A stretch of DNA of 64,000 nucleotides from Cladopsammia gracilis (GCA_022457155.1 JAJGOT010000274.1:435001-499000); one strand, 5' to 3'. Counted from the first letter of the stretch, positions 20,931 through 32,070 are shown. Made by a program: numbers and translations. The notes: generated by a model from the sequence alone, not told the origin.

Positions 20931-20939
20931 CACAGAGAG
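20931..20939 (+). promoter_or_regulatory. 3' splice site just upstream of the ABCC start codon
   Basis: ttgcttttttaaccacag/agag then ATG at 20940: a good polypyrimidine tract and AG placed 4 nt before the start. It implies at least one upstream noncoding exon. Confidence 0.55.
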
Positions 20940-21494
20940 ATGTCAAACAAAGGTTACGAGACTCTGGCAACCGATGAAGATAATGGCACGGATCAGTCTT
21001 CTCATCCCTCGACGTCTTCAAGTTTTCTCTCCCTTGTGACCTTCTGGTGGATGAATACCCTATTTGGAATAGGAAGCAAGCGGCCACTCAATCAATCAGA
21101 TTTCCTACCATTGCAAGAGGAAGACAGAACACGTGATCTAACAGGGCGACTTCAGGATGAATGGAATAATCATGTGCAAGAATGTACCAACACTCAGGGA
21201 AAACAACCCAAACTTTGGAAATGTGTTCTGAAAATGATTTCCGTTAATGAGGTTATTTTCGTTATGACATTCTGGCTCGTGGAGTCCATCTTCCGTTTAT
21301 CACAGCCACTTGTGCTTGGTATACTCCTCCGTTTGTTAAGCTCCACCGAGAAGGACCGCATCCTGATCTATGCGTGTTGCTTTCTCTTAGCACTGACTGG
21401 ATTGTCTTGCGCTTGTACGCATTACCCTCTTTACAGATTTGAATTGTTTGGTATGAGACTAAGTAGTGCCATCAAGGGACTTGTTTACCTCAAG
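20940..21494 (+). CDS. ABCC copy 1, exon 1 (residues 1-185)
   Basis: Starts at [14 protein letters not shown]. It holds the cytosolic lasso region with [20 protein letters not shown] and the family-typical [15 protein letters not shown]. The first two TMD1 helices follow, at about 104-133 ([17 protein letters not shown] onward) and 140-160 ([15 protein letters not shown]). It ends in phase 0 at ctcaag/gtaaga. The ORF running on into the intron is read-through. Confidence 0.85.
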
Positions 21495-24400
21495 GTAAGA
21501 GCCTTACATACCCTTGAACGAACACTTCGGGTAATTCCTACCATATTCCCCGTCCCAACCGTAATATGGCGCGTTTTAAGCACTGTGCCAAAGGTGGAAC
21601 GGGGACTTGGGGACGGGGACCCAAAAGGACGTGAGGTCGGGGACGTGGGGACTTTAACAAAACATACCTGTGCAGTCCAATCATTTCTTTACGTAAAATA
21701 TGCATATTGTCTTCTACACTCGATCCCTACTACGCTGTGCTTATGCTCTGGCGAGGTGACTACTGGACAGCGGCTTGCTTTTGTCAACGCAGGCTGTCCT
21801 GGGTATGTACTTGGTGTATCCCTTATTATTTTGTATTTAAACACTTAGTTTTTATTTCAGTAGAAAAAGAAGATAAAAACAGCAGAATGGGGAATCGAAC
21901 CCGGGCCGTATGATCTACTCCATGCACACTATCCACTACACCACCGAGGACTAGCTGCCGGAAATTGCAATTTTTAAGGGATATAAGATAATATACTGCT
22001 AGCCCAGACCATATATAAGAACTAACCCTTTCGATACACTGGAAATACTGGAATCAATGCTTAAACCTAAATATTAAAATCAGTGCTTCAACCCTAGATA
22101 CTGTAATCCGACCCTAATTTACACTGCAATAGATTTAAATACATTAGTTAGTGTGTAACACTACCTATCACTATCTATTACACTAGCGCTAGACCTTGAT
22201 AGAGTGATTCACAATCTAACAATTGGTGTGTGATAGTCCAAATTAAACAAAACAAAACAATGGAATTATTGTCCAATAGCGCGCACTATTCTACTTACTA
22301 TTTCACGGGTTAACTGAAATCGCTCTAATATTCGAGGATAATAGAAACTGATACGAAGTACTACGGCGTAAAATCCTACTATCAATTTCACAGATGAAGT
22401 AAAACCACTCTAACAGCACAAACATTTGTGCATTCAACCACCGATGTGGAATCACCTTTCGTATGGGTTCCCTATGCCTGAAAAACCAGTTTTAGGCGTA
22501 TAATAAATTATATCAGAGATACATTTTGGCGCCAGTCCATAAATAGAGAGTTTGCTGAGCTAAAAAGCTTGGAAATAAACTATCATCAGTGAAAAACATT
22601 GGGAAGAGGTTCGGGGAGGCTGAGATTGTACGACATGCAGTTATGTATGCAGATATGAAGTACTCACAATCTTTCTGTTTTCCTGGTATGAATTGTTTTC
22701 GGCAGATTCCACTCCTCAGCCAGCAGCTCCTTCGAGAAACAACGACAGGTCACATCATTGACTTGGTATCAAATGATGTTCAGAGAATTGAGCAGGCCCC
22801 CTTAAAGATATTAACTTTGTTTTTTGGTTGTATGGAGTTCGTTACTGGAGTTTGTTTAGTGCTTTACTTAATCGGTTGGCAGGTACTAATGGGGGTTTTG
22901 TTTCTAATGGCGTTAATTCCTTGCGTCATGATGATCTCATCTATTTGTGCTCAACTGCGCGACGAAACCGCTGAAGTGACGGATCAACGTCTTTCATTAA
23001 TAAACGAGCTTGTTTCTGGAATTCGCGCGCTAAAAGCGCATGCGTGGGAAGATTACTACATGAAGAAAGTTCAAAAAGTGAGAAGGTGAGTAGAGGGAAA
23101 TTTATGAGAAAAACGTAACGGAACTTTGAACCTATTGTCCCCAAAGCCCTTCTGTTGGAAGATGAAAAGATAGATATTTATCTTTTCATCTTCCAACGAA
23201 AAACAGAAAAAGAGGAAAAAAATTATTCGAAATGATACAGTGCGATTACTACAGGTATTTTTTTCAAATTTTAATTTTATTTAAATACAAATACAAGGGT
23301 CATACAATATAGACAAGCAAAAAAGGTACACCATACACGTGTATTGGCAGCACACGCACAATAAAATTGAAATAGAAAGCTAATATAAAAGTAAAAGTTA
23401 CGTCGGTGCATTACCTTGCCAGCTTTGAGATTTAAGGGCTGCGCGCCTTCGAAACAACTGAGGACACCTTAAAACTCTGACATTTTCAGTTTTTCATTTT
23501 CTATTTCTTTTCCGTTGAAAGTAATAACTTGCGTACGTAATATTTCCCACACTACACACGTGTCATGTGCATAAACAACTGCATGTCCGGATCCATGTTT
23601 GCTCATTCTTATAGCTGTTTTCGTTTTTGTTTTTAGGAGTGAAATTCGGATCCTTATCAAAAAGGGATTCCTATTGTCGATTATAGAAAGCCTACTATCT
23701 TCAAGTACTATGGCAACTTTCATATCGGTATTAACTCTTGTACTAACCGGACAAGCACTTTCGCCTTCAACAGCTTTCGTGGTACTATCTTTCATGAATG
23801 TTCTTCGAACAGCACTGTCTATCAGGATAGGTAGCGGAGTTCCTTTACTGTTTGAATTGTTTGTCTCTTTTAGAAGGATTGAGAGATTTCTTCTTTTGAA
23901 TAACATGCCTCTGGATTCTTTACAATACAAACAAAGTTCTAGTGGTCGAGAAAATTTAATTACTTATGCAGAAATAATGGTCAGAGAATCATCTTCAATA
24001 AGCAAACTGGCTGTTCAGAAAGACATCCCTGGAAATCAGGATAAAGTTACCGTTACTGCGAATAAAAATATGGAGCTAGGGGAAGCGAATTTATCAGTTT
24101 TAAACCTTTCTTGCAAATTGGATGATATGAACGGTGAACAGTATATTCTTCGAGATGTCACTTTTGTTGCGTCTGAAAAAAGTCTCACAGTCATCACAGG
24201 TGTAGTCGGCAGTGGAAAGTCGACACTCCTGGCCGCGATCGCGGGTGAAGTTGTCAAATCAAGTGGTGACATAGTCTGTTCTGGAGCTAAAGCTTATGTC
24301 CCTCAGACGGCTTGGATTTTCTCTGGAACTATCAGAGAAAACGTGTTATTCGGTGAGCATTTTGACGAAAAGAAATACGCTGAAGTGATGGCGGTGTGTG

Positions 24401-27400
24401 CACTGGAAGAAGACATAAACCGGTTTCCGAATGGCGATCTTTCATTTGTAGGAGAACATGGCGTTGTATTGAGTGGAGGTCAGCGGGCTCGTATTAACCT
24501 GGCACGCGCAGTGTACGCTGATGCAGATGTGTATCTATTGGATGATCCGCTATGCGCTGTAGATGCCAAGGTCGGCGAACACATATTTAATCAGTGTATT
24601 TGCAGGTTCCTTGAAGAAAAGATTAGAATTCTGGTGACGTATACCGAAAAGTATATGATGATGGCCGACCAAGTCGTCGCTCTTTGCAAAGGTTCTGTGG
24701 TCGGAAAAGGCAGTCTTTATGACTTACAAGACAGCGGGACAATTGATACAGTCATTGATGCATCAGTCACAATTCTGAGAACAAAAGAAGACAACAAAAC
24801 AGCATACACGAATTGCATTCCAGTCAGTGACAGCCTTGCTGATGAACATATGGGGATCTCAGAGGAAGACAAGTCAACTGGGAGAATTTCATCTGCATTG
24901 TACTGGGATTATTTTAGAGCTGGAATGCATCCCATTGCGATTGTTGCTGTTGTTTTCCTCTTCTTGTCCACTCAAGGTCAGTGAGTGCCTGCAAACTATT
25001 TCACGCGCCACCAGGCCACCACTAGGTACAACCTCGTTCCCAGGGTCCTCTCTATTCAGCAACGTCATCATCCTGGAAACGAGGTTGTACCTAGTGGTTG
25101 GACTGTCTCCTAAATTTGAATAAAATTGTAAGAGGTTTAAAGAACGGATGCAAGAAAGAAAATGATTTTTGGAACACCAACAGACAGTTGATACCCACAC
25201 AAGAGCGCCCCAGGTTGCCAGTGGGACTATTTCGGTGTCCATCTATAAATTAATAACTACAAATTCTAATTTTAAAACTTCATTAAATCTTCAATATTTC
25301 TTATTTCTCTAAATTTAACAAATCCTTTGAGAAAAACTACTTCCTCTCAAACATACCCAAAAATCACCCGAAAATTTACAAAACACCCCATAACATAGAT
25401 TTATGTTTTAAGCATATGGTTTTTGGATTGCTTGAAACGCGAACTAGATATTGCCATTAAAGCCATGTCAAGTGGCGGAAAAATGGCGTTTAGGTTAACT
25501 CCTGCCTTAACGGGGGGTATGTCTTGATGTTGCGGAAACAATTGTTGGTTAGCCTGTGGTGTGGGTATACTTTAGGTATCTTTTGAACCTTTTGTTTCAC
25601 GTCATTTAGCGATCGCAACATCGGCAACACCAAGATGCTGTCTATTGACCCTGCCTAACCCTATCATTTCGACACTTACAAAACCACAATGAAACAACCA
25701 AAGTATATTTTTCTCTCCTTGTTTAGTTGCTATAGTGTTTCCTGACGTGTGGCTTTCATATCTGACCAAGATGTCCTGGGAAACAGCAACAAGATGCGAC
25801 GTCCTGGCGTGTTTATGGCAGTTTTGTCTTCGCTGCCCTCGTTTTTGCTTCCATTCGCGCCTTTGTGTTTTTCTATGCTTCCCTCAGATCCGCTCAAAAT
25901 CTTCACAATCAAATGGTGACTTGTCTTCTTCAAGCCCATGTGTTATTTTTTGACACAAACCCCGCAGGACGAGTATTAAACAGGTTTTCTAAAGACATGG
26001 GCTGCATTGACGAGCTTTTACCAAAGATGTTTCTTTCGGTTATCCAGCTGTTCTTGTTGATGCTCGTAGCAGCAGCGTTGCCCGCGTTTACAAATTTCTG
26101 GCTCTGTTTTGTCTCCGTTCCCATTATAATTATATTCATGCGCCTTGCGTTCCATTACCTGAAGACTTCACGGGAGTTGAAGAAATGGGAGTCTATCTGT
26201 CGCAGCCCTGTTTTCTCACACTTCTCGGAGACCATAAAAGGCTTAGATACCATTCGTACTCGGAGAAAGGAAAGAGATTTCATCGATCAATTTTATCGGT
26301 AAGCTATGATAACATTGTACCTTATATTTAATTTGTACTTTATATTATGTTTTGATTATAAAATTTCAGTATCTACTTTCTTCGCTTCGTTTTCGGTCTG
26401 ATTTATTTTGTCCCTGCCTTTGAATAAATCTGTTAAAAAGACGTTGACAGGTAAAGAGAAGAAGCCATGAACAATAAGACCGAATGTTTTTTGGAACCAA
26501 ATATATTCAATGAAATGTTAACAATCCGCCTCATTGGCCTTGCTCCCAGCATTCCTTCGTGTCGTATTGTTTATAGTTTATCATTTTTTCCCGACAACGT
26601 TTCTTCAGTTAGCTGAATGGTGAAATAGTACATATATAACAACCTGGTTCCCAGGACCTCCTCCGCGGTACATATTTTACAACCTTGTCCCCAGGACCTC
26701 ATCCGCGGTACATATATATTATATCAACAACCTGGTTCCCAGGACCTCCTCCGCGTTCAAAAGGGCGCGGCGTGGAGAAAGCTCTTTATGAGGCTGCCAA
26801 AATACGTCAAGAATCGTACATTATTTGTCATGTGACACATTATGCGCTTCAAACAGGGATTCCAGATTGCAAGAAAACAAATTTGGCTCCCAATTGCTAG
26901 AAATAAACTCCAAAGACGACATTTCATCCTGTGTCACGTGAAAAAATACTCCTCGATTTATTGAAGTATTTCGGCATCCTTGTCCTGGTCCAGGGATTTC
27001 TCCAGGCACGAAAAAAAGGGCGCGTTAATTTGGCGCAATCTATTTATTTCGAAGTCGTTCCAATCCGCAAGTAACATGCCATTCCAAAAAGCCATTCCCC
27101 TTTTACTTTCGCCGGAAATAAACGTACGATTCATGCTCCGATACCGTTGAGGCAACAAATCGGGCCGATAAATCGTATTGTGTGACCCGACCTTTACCCT
27201 TTGTTCCTTTCAGACATCAAGATGGACACAATCAAGTGTTTTCTATGGTAGTAGCGAGCAGTCGGTGGCTTGGAGCAAGAGCGGATTTTCTATGTTCAGT
27301 GTTTGTTACTGCAGTAGCTTTGCTTTCCGTCACTGTCTCCCACGATACAGGTAAAAAGTAGAAGATAGTACATGGCTGCAAAAGATCCAGGGGGGGGGGG

Positions 27401-29208
27401 GGGGGGGGCAAGAGATAGGACATGAGACGGGAAGATAAATGTCATATATCAAAGTTAATAAAGTGCAATGGTTATGAAACTTAAAACAATGTATATGTCT
27501 TTGTTCGATGTTTTCGTTATCGTTTTTCGGCCTTGACCGTGCACAACACAATAGAAATGGTGCTCTTAAGTTATTCAGTCATTGGGTGTGATCAAAAAAC
27601 AAAAGATGTAAAATGTAAATGGTCAAGTACGGTTCAACATAAATTGTAGCTCCTTTGTTATCGCCATTGAAGTTTCAAGGTTTCATAACCAGTCCCTCGA
27701 TTAACTATGATTATATAAACGACTCTCCAATTTCGAAGTTTTAAGCAATTTTCCGAAGATTTTCCAAAGATTCCAAAGATTTTCGAAATTTTTCCGAATA
27801 CTTGTCCGAAGGTTGTACGGTCGTTTCCGATCATTTTACGAATATTACCGAAGATTTCCGAGGAAGATCCGAAGATGTTTCGATTGTAGACCAACACCTT
27901 TCAGCTTGTTTGACATTTAATATGGGCAACTGAACATGGTTGCTAACGTGAAAATATCAGTGATATCTTCACTCTGACAGTGAAGATAAAATTGATCTCT
28001 ACGCATGTGTCGAGATATTAAAAAGATTGTGGTTGTTATGATATTTCCGCGGTGGAAAAAATCCTTTTATTTCACTGAAATTGATATAATAATTTGAAAT
28101 ATAATCTCTATAATCTTCTCTTGTTTTCAGTCGGAAGGTCAATCAATACTTTATAAAGTCTAGTTTCAATTGTAATCCCTGTAATATAATATCATCAACT
28201 AACTGATCATTACGGTTTTTTTTAAATGTTTGTCTGTGGTAAACTAACTTATCACTTCCCGGCTAGCAGAGTCTGGTTGGAAATGTTTACTGCAGTATTT
28301 TTTTATATATTTTGTTTACAGCATTAACTGGTCTCGCTATTGTCTACGTCATCGAAACAACCAGTATTTCCCAATATGCTGTGCGACATTTTTCAGAAGT
28401 TGAAAACCTGATGACTTCCGTCGAGCGAGTCATGGCCTACACCAGCCTCGACTCAGAGCCAGGTTACAAAATCAAAACACTTCCTCCAACAAACTGGCCT
28501 CGTGGTGGTCATGTGAGCTTCAGAAATGTTGCCTTGAGATATTACCCAGGTGGGCCACAAGTGCTGAAAAATTTAACTTTTGATATCCAAGGAAAACTTA
28601 AGCTAGGAATTGTCGGTCGAACGGGAGATGGAAAGTCGTCAATTGTAGCAGCCCTTTTACGCATGCCTGAAGCTGATGGAGATGTATTCATTGACGACGT
28701 TCCCATAAACAGCATTCAACTGCAGGAATCGCGGAAATGCATTTCTGTTCTCAGCCAATCACCTGTCCTCTTCAGTGGATCTCTTAGAAAGAATCTCGAT
28801 CCGTTGGAGAAATACAGGGATGATGATTTATGGAATGTCCTTGAAGAAGTGAAGCTTCATGGCTTGGTTGAAAACCTCGAGGGGCAACTGGACTACGAGC
28901 TATTAGAGAAAGGCGAAAACCTGAGTGTCGGTGAGAGGCAGTTGATCTGCTTGGCTCGCACGTTACTTCAACAAAATAAGATCGTCATCTTAGATGAACC
29001 GACAGCACACGTGGATCCGAATACAGAGACAACCATCTGGACCACCGTGCAGGAAAAACTGAAGAATTCCACTGTCATCACAATAGCTCACCGCCTGAAC
29101 ACCGTCAAAGACTGTGATGCTATTTTAGTGTTACGAGAAGGCCAGGTGGCCGAGCTTGACACCTTTGCTGCACTTTTGGGTCGGGATGGTGGGGGGAGTT
29201 TTCTATAA
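20940..29208 (+). CDS. ABCC4/MRP4-like full ABC transporter, copy 1 (six exons, one frameshift)
   Basis: Plasma-membrane ATP-driven efflux pumps of this family export organic anions such as conjugates and cyclic nucleotides; the substrate here is unknown. Exons are 20940-21494, 22706-23085, 23637-24976, 25727-26298, 27214-27350 and 28322-29208, all with GT/AG borders. Their sum is 3871 nt, one more than a multiple of three. Order is N-terminal lasso and TMD1, NBD1 (Walker [10 protein letters not shown] at residues 500-508, LSGGQ 590-594, Walker B LLDDP ending 616), TMD2, NBD2 (GRTGDGKS 1093-1100, LSVGE 1195-1199, LDEP 1218-1221 with catalytic Glu1220, His1251). There is no TMD0, as in short MRPs. 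Residue numbers ignore the extra G at 25778-25780, which if real shifts the frame in exon 4 and ends translation at TGA 25951-25953, before most of TMD2 and all of NBD2. Closest family by alignment from memory is ABCC4; orthology to a single vertebrate gene is not claimed. Confidence 0.85.
21495..22705 (+). other. Intron 1 of ABCC copy 1
   Basis: Bounded by gtaaga and ggcag. It contains a ggggac-rich stretch at about 21597-21650 with quadruplex potential, and a tRNA-derived sequence on the minus strand (21881-21950). It lacks the 570-bp insertion found at the matching place in unit 2. Confidence 0.7.
21881..21950 (-). repeat. tRNA-derived (Glu/Asp-like) SINE or tRNA pseudogene in intron 1, copy 1
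   Basis: On the minus strand it reads tcctcggtggtgtagtgga at the 5' end, with box A tggtgtagtgg and a perfect box B ggttcgattcc preceded by gcccg and followed by ccattctgc. Both internal RNA polymerase III boxes are present at tRNA spacing, but the acceptor stem ends do not pair well. A retroposed tRNA-derived sequence is therefore likelier than a working tRNA gene. Confidence 0.6.
22706..23085 (+). CDS. ABCC copy 1, exon 2 (TMD1, residues 186-312)
   Basis: Begins [19 protein letters not shown], the coupling-helix block (TTTG...SNDV) of ABCC TMD1. Two hydrophobic helices follow (about 219-243 and 247-266) and then the conserved [20 protein letters not shown] stretch of the long cytoplasmic helix. 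Ends in phase 2 at agaag/gtgagt. Confidence 0.85.
23154..23197. repeat. 19-bp perfect hairpin in intron 2, copy 1
   Basis: gttggaagatgaaaagata, 6-nt loop, tatcttttcatcttccaac. Stem and loop are probably too short for a microRNA precursor; it may be a MITE relic. Copy 2 has the same hairpin at 49134-49177. Confidence 0.6.
23637..24976 (+). CDS. ABCC copy 1, exon 3 (end of TMD1, NBD1, linker)
   Basis: Residues 312-759. Completes TMD1 up to the RRIERFLLL helix, then NBD1 with Walker A at 24199-24225, LSGGQ at 24469-24483 and Walker B from 24529. Position 647 (24640-24642), where the switch/H-loop histidine is expected after LVT, is tyrosine ([10 protein letters not shown]). The catalytic glutamate after Walker B is aspartate, as is usual in ABCC NBD1. 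The donor is taken as caag/gtcagt because it restores the [12 protein letters not shown] frame of exon 4; the stronger-looking gtgagt 4 nt downstream would break it. Confidence 0.85.
24977..25726 (+). other. Intron 3 of ABCC copy 1
   Basis: Contains an imperfect palindrome at 25019-25097 (ccactaggtacaacctcgtt against aacgaggttgtacctagtgg), a small fold-back element. The rest is AT-rich with no feature recognised. Confidence 0.6.
25727..26298 (+). CDS. ABCC copy 1, exon 4 (TMD2) with +1 frameshift
   Basis: Encodes the first part of TMD2, including [34 protein letters not shown] with the coupling-helix block [11 protein letters not shown], and [18 protein letters not shown]. The run GGG at 25778-25780 is GG in unit 2 (about 51756-51757). 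The extra base makes this exon 572 nt instead of 571 and gives a stop at 25951-25953. Confidence 0.8.
26299..27213 (+). other. Intron 4 of ABCC copy 1
   Basis: Includes three near copies of aacctggttcccaggacctc, starting at 26641, 26681 and 26729, each followed by cctccgcgg-like sequence and separated by tacatata. This is a small tandem repeat derived from an end motif similar to the intron 3 palindrome. Remaining sequence unremarkable. Confidence 0.55.
27214..27350 (+). CDS. ABCC copy 1, exon 5 (TMD2)
   Basis: Residues about 949-995: [20 protein letters not shown] followed by [20 protein letters not shown], matching the SRW-R-D block and next helix of ABCC TMD2. Bounded by ttcctttcag and acag/gtaaaa. 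Too short to stand out as an ORF. Confidence 0.8.
27351..28321 (+). other. Intron 5 of ABCC copy 1
   Basis: Holds a run of 19 G at 27390-27408 (16 G in unit 2) and a degenerate repeat of ccgaagatttt-like words at about 27735-27880. The minus-strand ORF across the latter (FGxxxFG-like repeats) is a translation of the repeat. Confidence 0.65.
28322..29208 (+). CDS. ABCC copy 1, exon 6 (end of TMD2 and NBD2)
   Basis: Starts [20 protein letters not shown]; includes [20 protein letters not shown], Walker A from 28606, LSVGE at 28921, Walker B/Glu from 28981 and AHRLNT at 29086. NBD2 keeps the catalytic Glu and switch His, consistent with it being the hydrolytic site. The protein ends at GRDGGGSFL, short of the helical tail seen in vertebrate ABCC4, and a MITE starts 8 bp after the stop. 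Confidence 0.85.
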
Positions 29209-29215
29209 TGTGGCA

Positions 29216-29456
29216 AATAGACCATTTTACAGTTGTCTTCTTAGTGTCCTGGCCTTTGAGTGGAAGCGAGGTTGAAGTTGACCTTGTTGTGATACAGACC
29301 TTGGAGCTTTTCGGATGTAAATTTACCTAGTTAGCATGAGAACAGCATTATTAACATATGAAAGGCAGAAAGGTTTGTATCAAAGCAAGGTCACCTCCAG
29401 CCTCACTTCCACTCAAAGGCAAGGTCACCAAGCACACAACTGTAAAATGGACTATT
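29216..29456. mobile_element. MITE directly after the ABCC stop codon, copy 1
   Basis: Inverted ends aatagaccattttacagttg and caactgtaaaatggactatt. Similarity between the arms (cctttgagtggaag / cttccactcaaagg) extends inward about 65 bp. It lies 8 bp downstream of the TAA and probably forms the start of the 3' UTR. Confidence 0.7.
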
Positions 29457-29970
29457 CTTGAAGAGGTTTTCTTTTTTGTCGATTTCGAAAAAAGGCGCCT
29501 GTCAATTTTCTTATCATAGCCGTCGTTAATTATACCTGTATATATCGTTCATTTCACTGCTTACTGATGGAACTATGGTTGACTATACCTGTCCAGTAAT
29601 ATTCGTATTGTTTCGACAATTTCAGCAGGCAAGTATCAGCAGACAATTTGTCTCAAGGGTGTTGTAAAAAGTCTTGTGTTCTAAAATTAAAAAAAAAAAA
29701 AAACAACTATATGTACATTGATATGAAGGTGGTCATTAAATAGCAGGAGTTTGGATTATAGATAAAACGAACCACGCCAGATCCAACGTTGAGCCAAGGA
29801 ACGAGTATTGCCAACAATAATTGTTATATAGAACGAGTTAACCTATCATCCGGCAGACTTGTAAAAGCCGGGAAATTATCTGTTACTTTATGCTCAATCA
29901 ATATGAATGACAGAATATAGATATTTGTATAATAGAACAAAACTGAGAACGTAACAGGTACGATTCTACA
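29457..29970. other. Downstream flank of ABCC copy 1 to unit end
   Basis: Contains an A run at about 29689-29703 and attaaa at 29735-29740, a possible polyadenylation signal. No gene. The unit ends at 29970. Confidence 0.4.
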
Positions 29971-29992
29971 GGTTTCATTCAAATCTCGTACG

Positions 29993-30614
29993 TTAAAAGA
30001 GGCCCTTCCAGGGTAAATTCCGACAGGCGACGTGACCCAAAAAGTAGCGACAGCACGTAAAATGAAATTGCGACAAAAGACAATCTTTCTCGGCACAATT
30101 CCGACAGCGACATCAAAGTCGAGAATAAACGACAAAGAACGGTGGTTTGGCATATTTTTTTTTTTACCAATTTGAGGTCCTTGAGGACCCTTGAGGGTCC
30201 CTTGAGGGTGTCTTGAGCATCGCGTTATACATAATTTACGCAATGGTACGTTCCCCTGGGAACGAGGTAGTCAGTCAAGCGACAGCAACGCCGATGTTCA
30301 TTTACCATTTCGCCAAACCACCGCATCTCCACGATTTATCAGGTCAGTTGGTCTAAAAATGTTGTACGCAGGTCAGTTACCATGAATGGCTATAGTAGCA
30401 TGTTACGTGTTCGATGCGCACCGAACGATAACTGAGCTATTGTAGAACTGTAGTTGTTTCTCTATAACGTACCATTATCCACCTTTTCTAAAATTCCGAC
30501 AAACTATGTTCGTTCAATTCCAGACAGCGACGTGAAGCATTGATAAAACACCGACATGAGACATTTTAAAACTCAGACAAGCGACACGGGACCTCCCCTG
30601 GCAGGGCCTCTTAA
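29993..30614. mobile_element. TTAA-flanked MITE at unit 2 left end
   Basis: Counterpart of 3193-3813 with the same TTAA and aagaggccc ends; a few substitutions and a T-run length change. Confidence 0.6.
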
Positions 30615-32070
30615 AAAGAAATATTGAAATGTTCATTTCAGTGTTGTGGATGACGGAGAGTTCTTAGGCAAGTTCTCTGTTGTCAGTTTGCTTAGTAATT
30701 TATGTATCTGACGATTCTCTATGTCTTACACACAGTAGTAATTTAGGCCCATTCTCGATATATCAACCGGCAACAATAGACAAATTCGGCTAACGCATTG
30801 TTGTACCCAAAGAGGGATCGCCAAACTTTCTCACGACTGTGTTTTTTTAGATATCTTTTAGTATTTTAATTCACATATTTTGCAGACTGTGAAGCGCCAC
30901 TGAACTAAATGAAATAGCGCCATAAAAGAATATAAAAAGGCGGCGTCATGCAGTTAAGTCATTTTAACTGTGCAGTAGGCATTCAATTCCTTTCATTTCT
31001 ATACCATTCAGCATTGAAATGGTGTCTCTCTTTGTTAATGCCCGGCCCTTTCATAGTGTGAAGCACCGCCGGGGTAATTGTTTTAAAAAATCAATTTGTT
31101 TTCGACTTAAATAAAATGCCGTAGTGTTTATCCAAACTGCAGTCACGTTTGTGAAAAGCGCCGGATTAATGCAAGTTCTCCAGTCTTACCATTCCGATCA
31201 ACTTCGCAAAGTTTTAACCCATTGAAAGTACGTCCACCTTATGAAAGTCAATTGTGGACTGTGTTATACTGTATACCAATAGTTAGTAAAGTGCGGGCGA
31301 TGTCTTCAGCCATCATTGTGTTTGCAAACTTAAAATTGAATATGAGATATATTACACACAATATTTTGATGCACAAGTTACTTCAAAAAGTTCAAATAGC
31401 TAGTTATTGGAGTAAATCACGTCAGGGACAGAGTCGGTTGTAGTCCACCGAATACACAAAGTAATTCGGTGCATTCAACAACAAGTTTTAGAGTCGTTAA
31501 ACTCGTATTTGGTGGATCCATATAATCTAGAAACTAAGCTTCCAATTTGTAGATTTTTAACAATGTTGTATATTTACTGTAAAAGATATTCATTTCAACG
31601 ATTTTCATTTTACTCCACGAAAAAAGAGCTCGGGTAAAAAGCATGTTAAATCTATTTACAAATTGTACCATCTAGACTATTGTATGCCGGTGTAAATGGT
31701 CTTTTTTGTCAATCTTAAACCGAAAGTATGTAGAAAATTGAGACTTTTTTTATTCGAGGCTGAGGTTCAGGTCTCTGGTATACCTTAGATCTGAGGTATA
31801 CATTTTTGACCGTAGTGCGACCTGGCCCATACAATGAATTGTGAATTTAACCCATGTGAAATGCAAATGCTCGCGAATTAGAAGTGAGTTTCTGTAAACA
31901 TTTGTAATCAACCTCGTCGTCATTCTAAGAATCGTGGAGTAAAACGTCTTTGTGGTAAGGAGGCAATAGCATGAAAAATTAATTTTTTTGATCCGTACTA
32001 CATGCGAAAAGAACACTGCTTCACAACCTTGTTGTTGTGCCGGCTTTTTGTATAAATTAAAAACTTTCTC
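30615..32070. other. Spacer of unit 2
   Basis: Counterpart of 3814-5665. About 360 bp present in unit 1 are missing near 31803, removing half of the 163-bp MITE. No gene recognised. Confidence 0.45.

Larger units (their letters stand above)
3171..29970. repeat. Tandem unit 1 (26.8 kb) containing ABCC copy 1
   Basis: The sequence starting ggtttcattcaaatctcgta at 3171 recurs at 29971 and 55943, and the whole unit is colinear with unit 2. Unit-1-specific content is the 1.3-kb TIR element at 9809-11130, a complete 163-bp MITE at 5260-5422, and nine rather than six plus-strand 71-bp tRNA-like repeats. Visible substitutions against unit 2 are frequent from 3171 to about 9.8 kb and rare from about 11.2 kb onward. 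Confidence 0.95.

Noticed and set aside
20529..20933. 134-codon minus-strand ORF with Gly/Arg/Glu-rich repeat (and its unit 2 counterpart)
   Set aside because: The repeat is a translation of the C/T tract, whose length differs between units; no domain and antisense to the ABCC upstream region.
23154..23197. Intron 2 hairpin considered as a microRNA precursor
   Set aside because: The stem is 19 bp with a 6-nt loop and no extended lower stem, shorter than usual precursors.
23469..23930. 153-codon ORF antisense to ABCC exon 3 and intron 2
   Set aside because: It overlaps a well-supported exon on the other strand and has no recognisable domain.
24977..24986. Stronger-looking donor gtgagt 4 nt downstream of the chosen exon 3 end
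   Set aside because: Using it breaks the reading frame into exon 4; the gtcagt donor restores a family-like sequence and makes the total divisible by three.
27658..27897. Minus-strand ORF with FGxxxFG-like repeats in intron 5
   Set aside because: It is a translation of a degenerate ccgaagatttt repeat inside an intron of the plus-strand gene.
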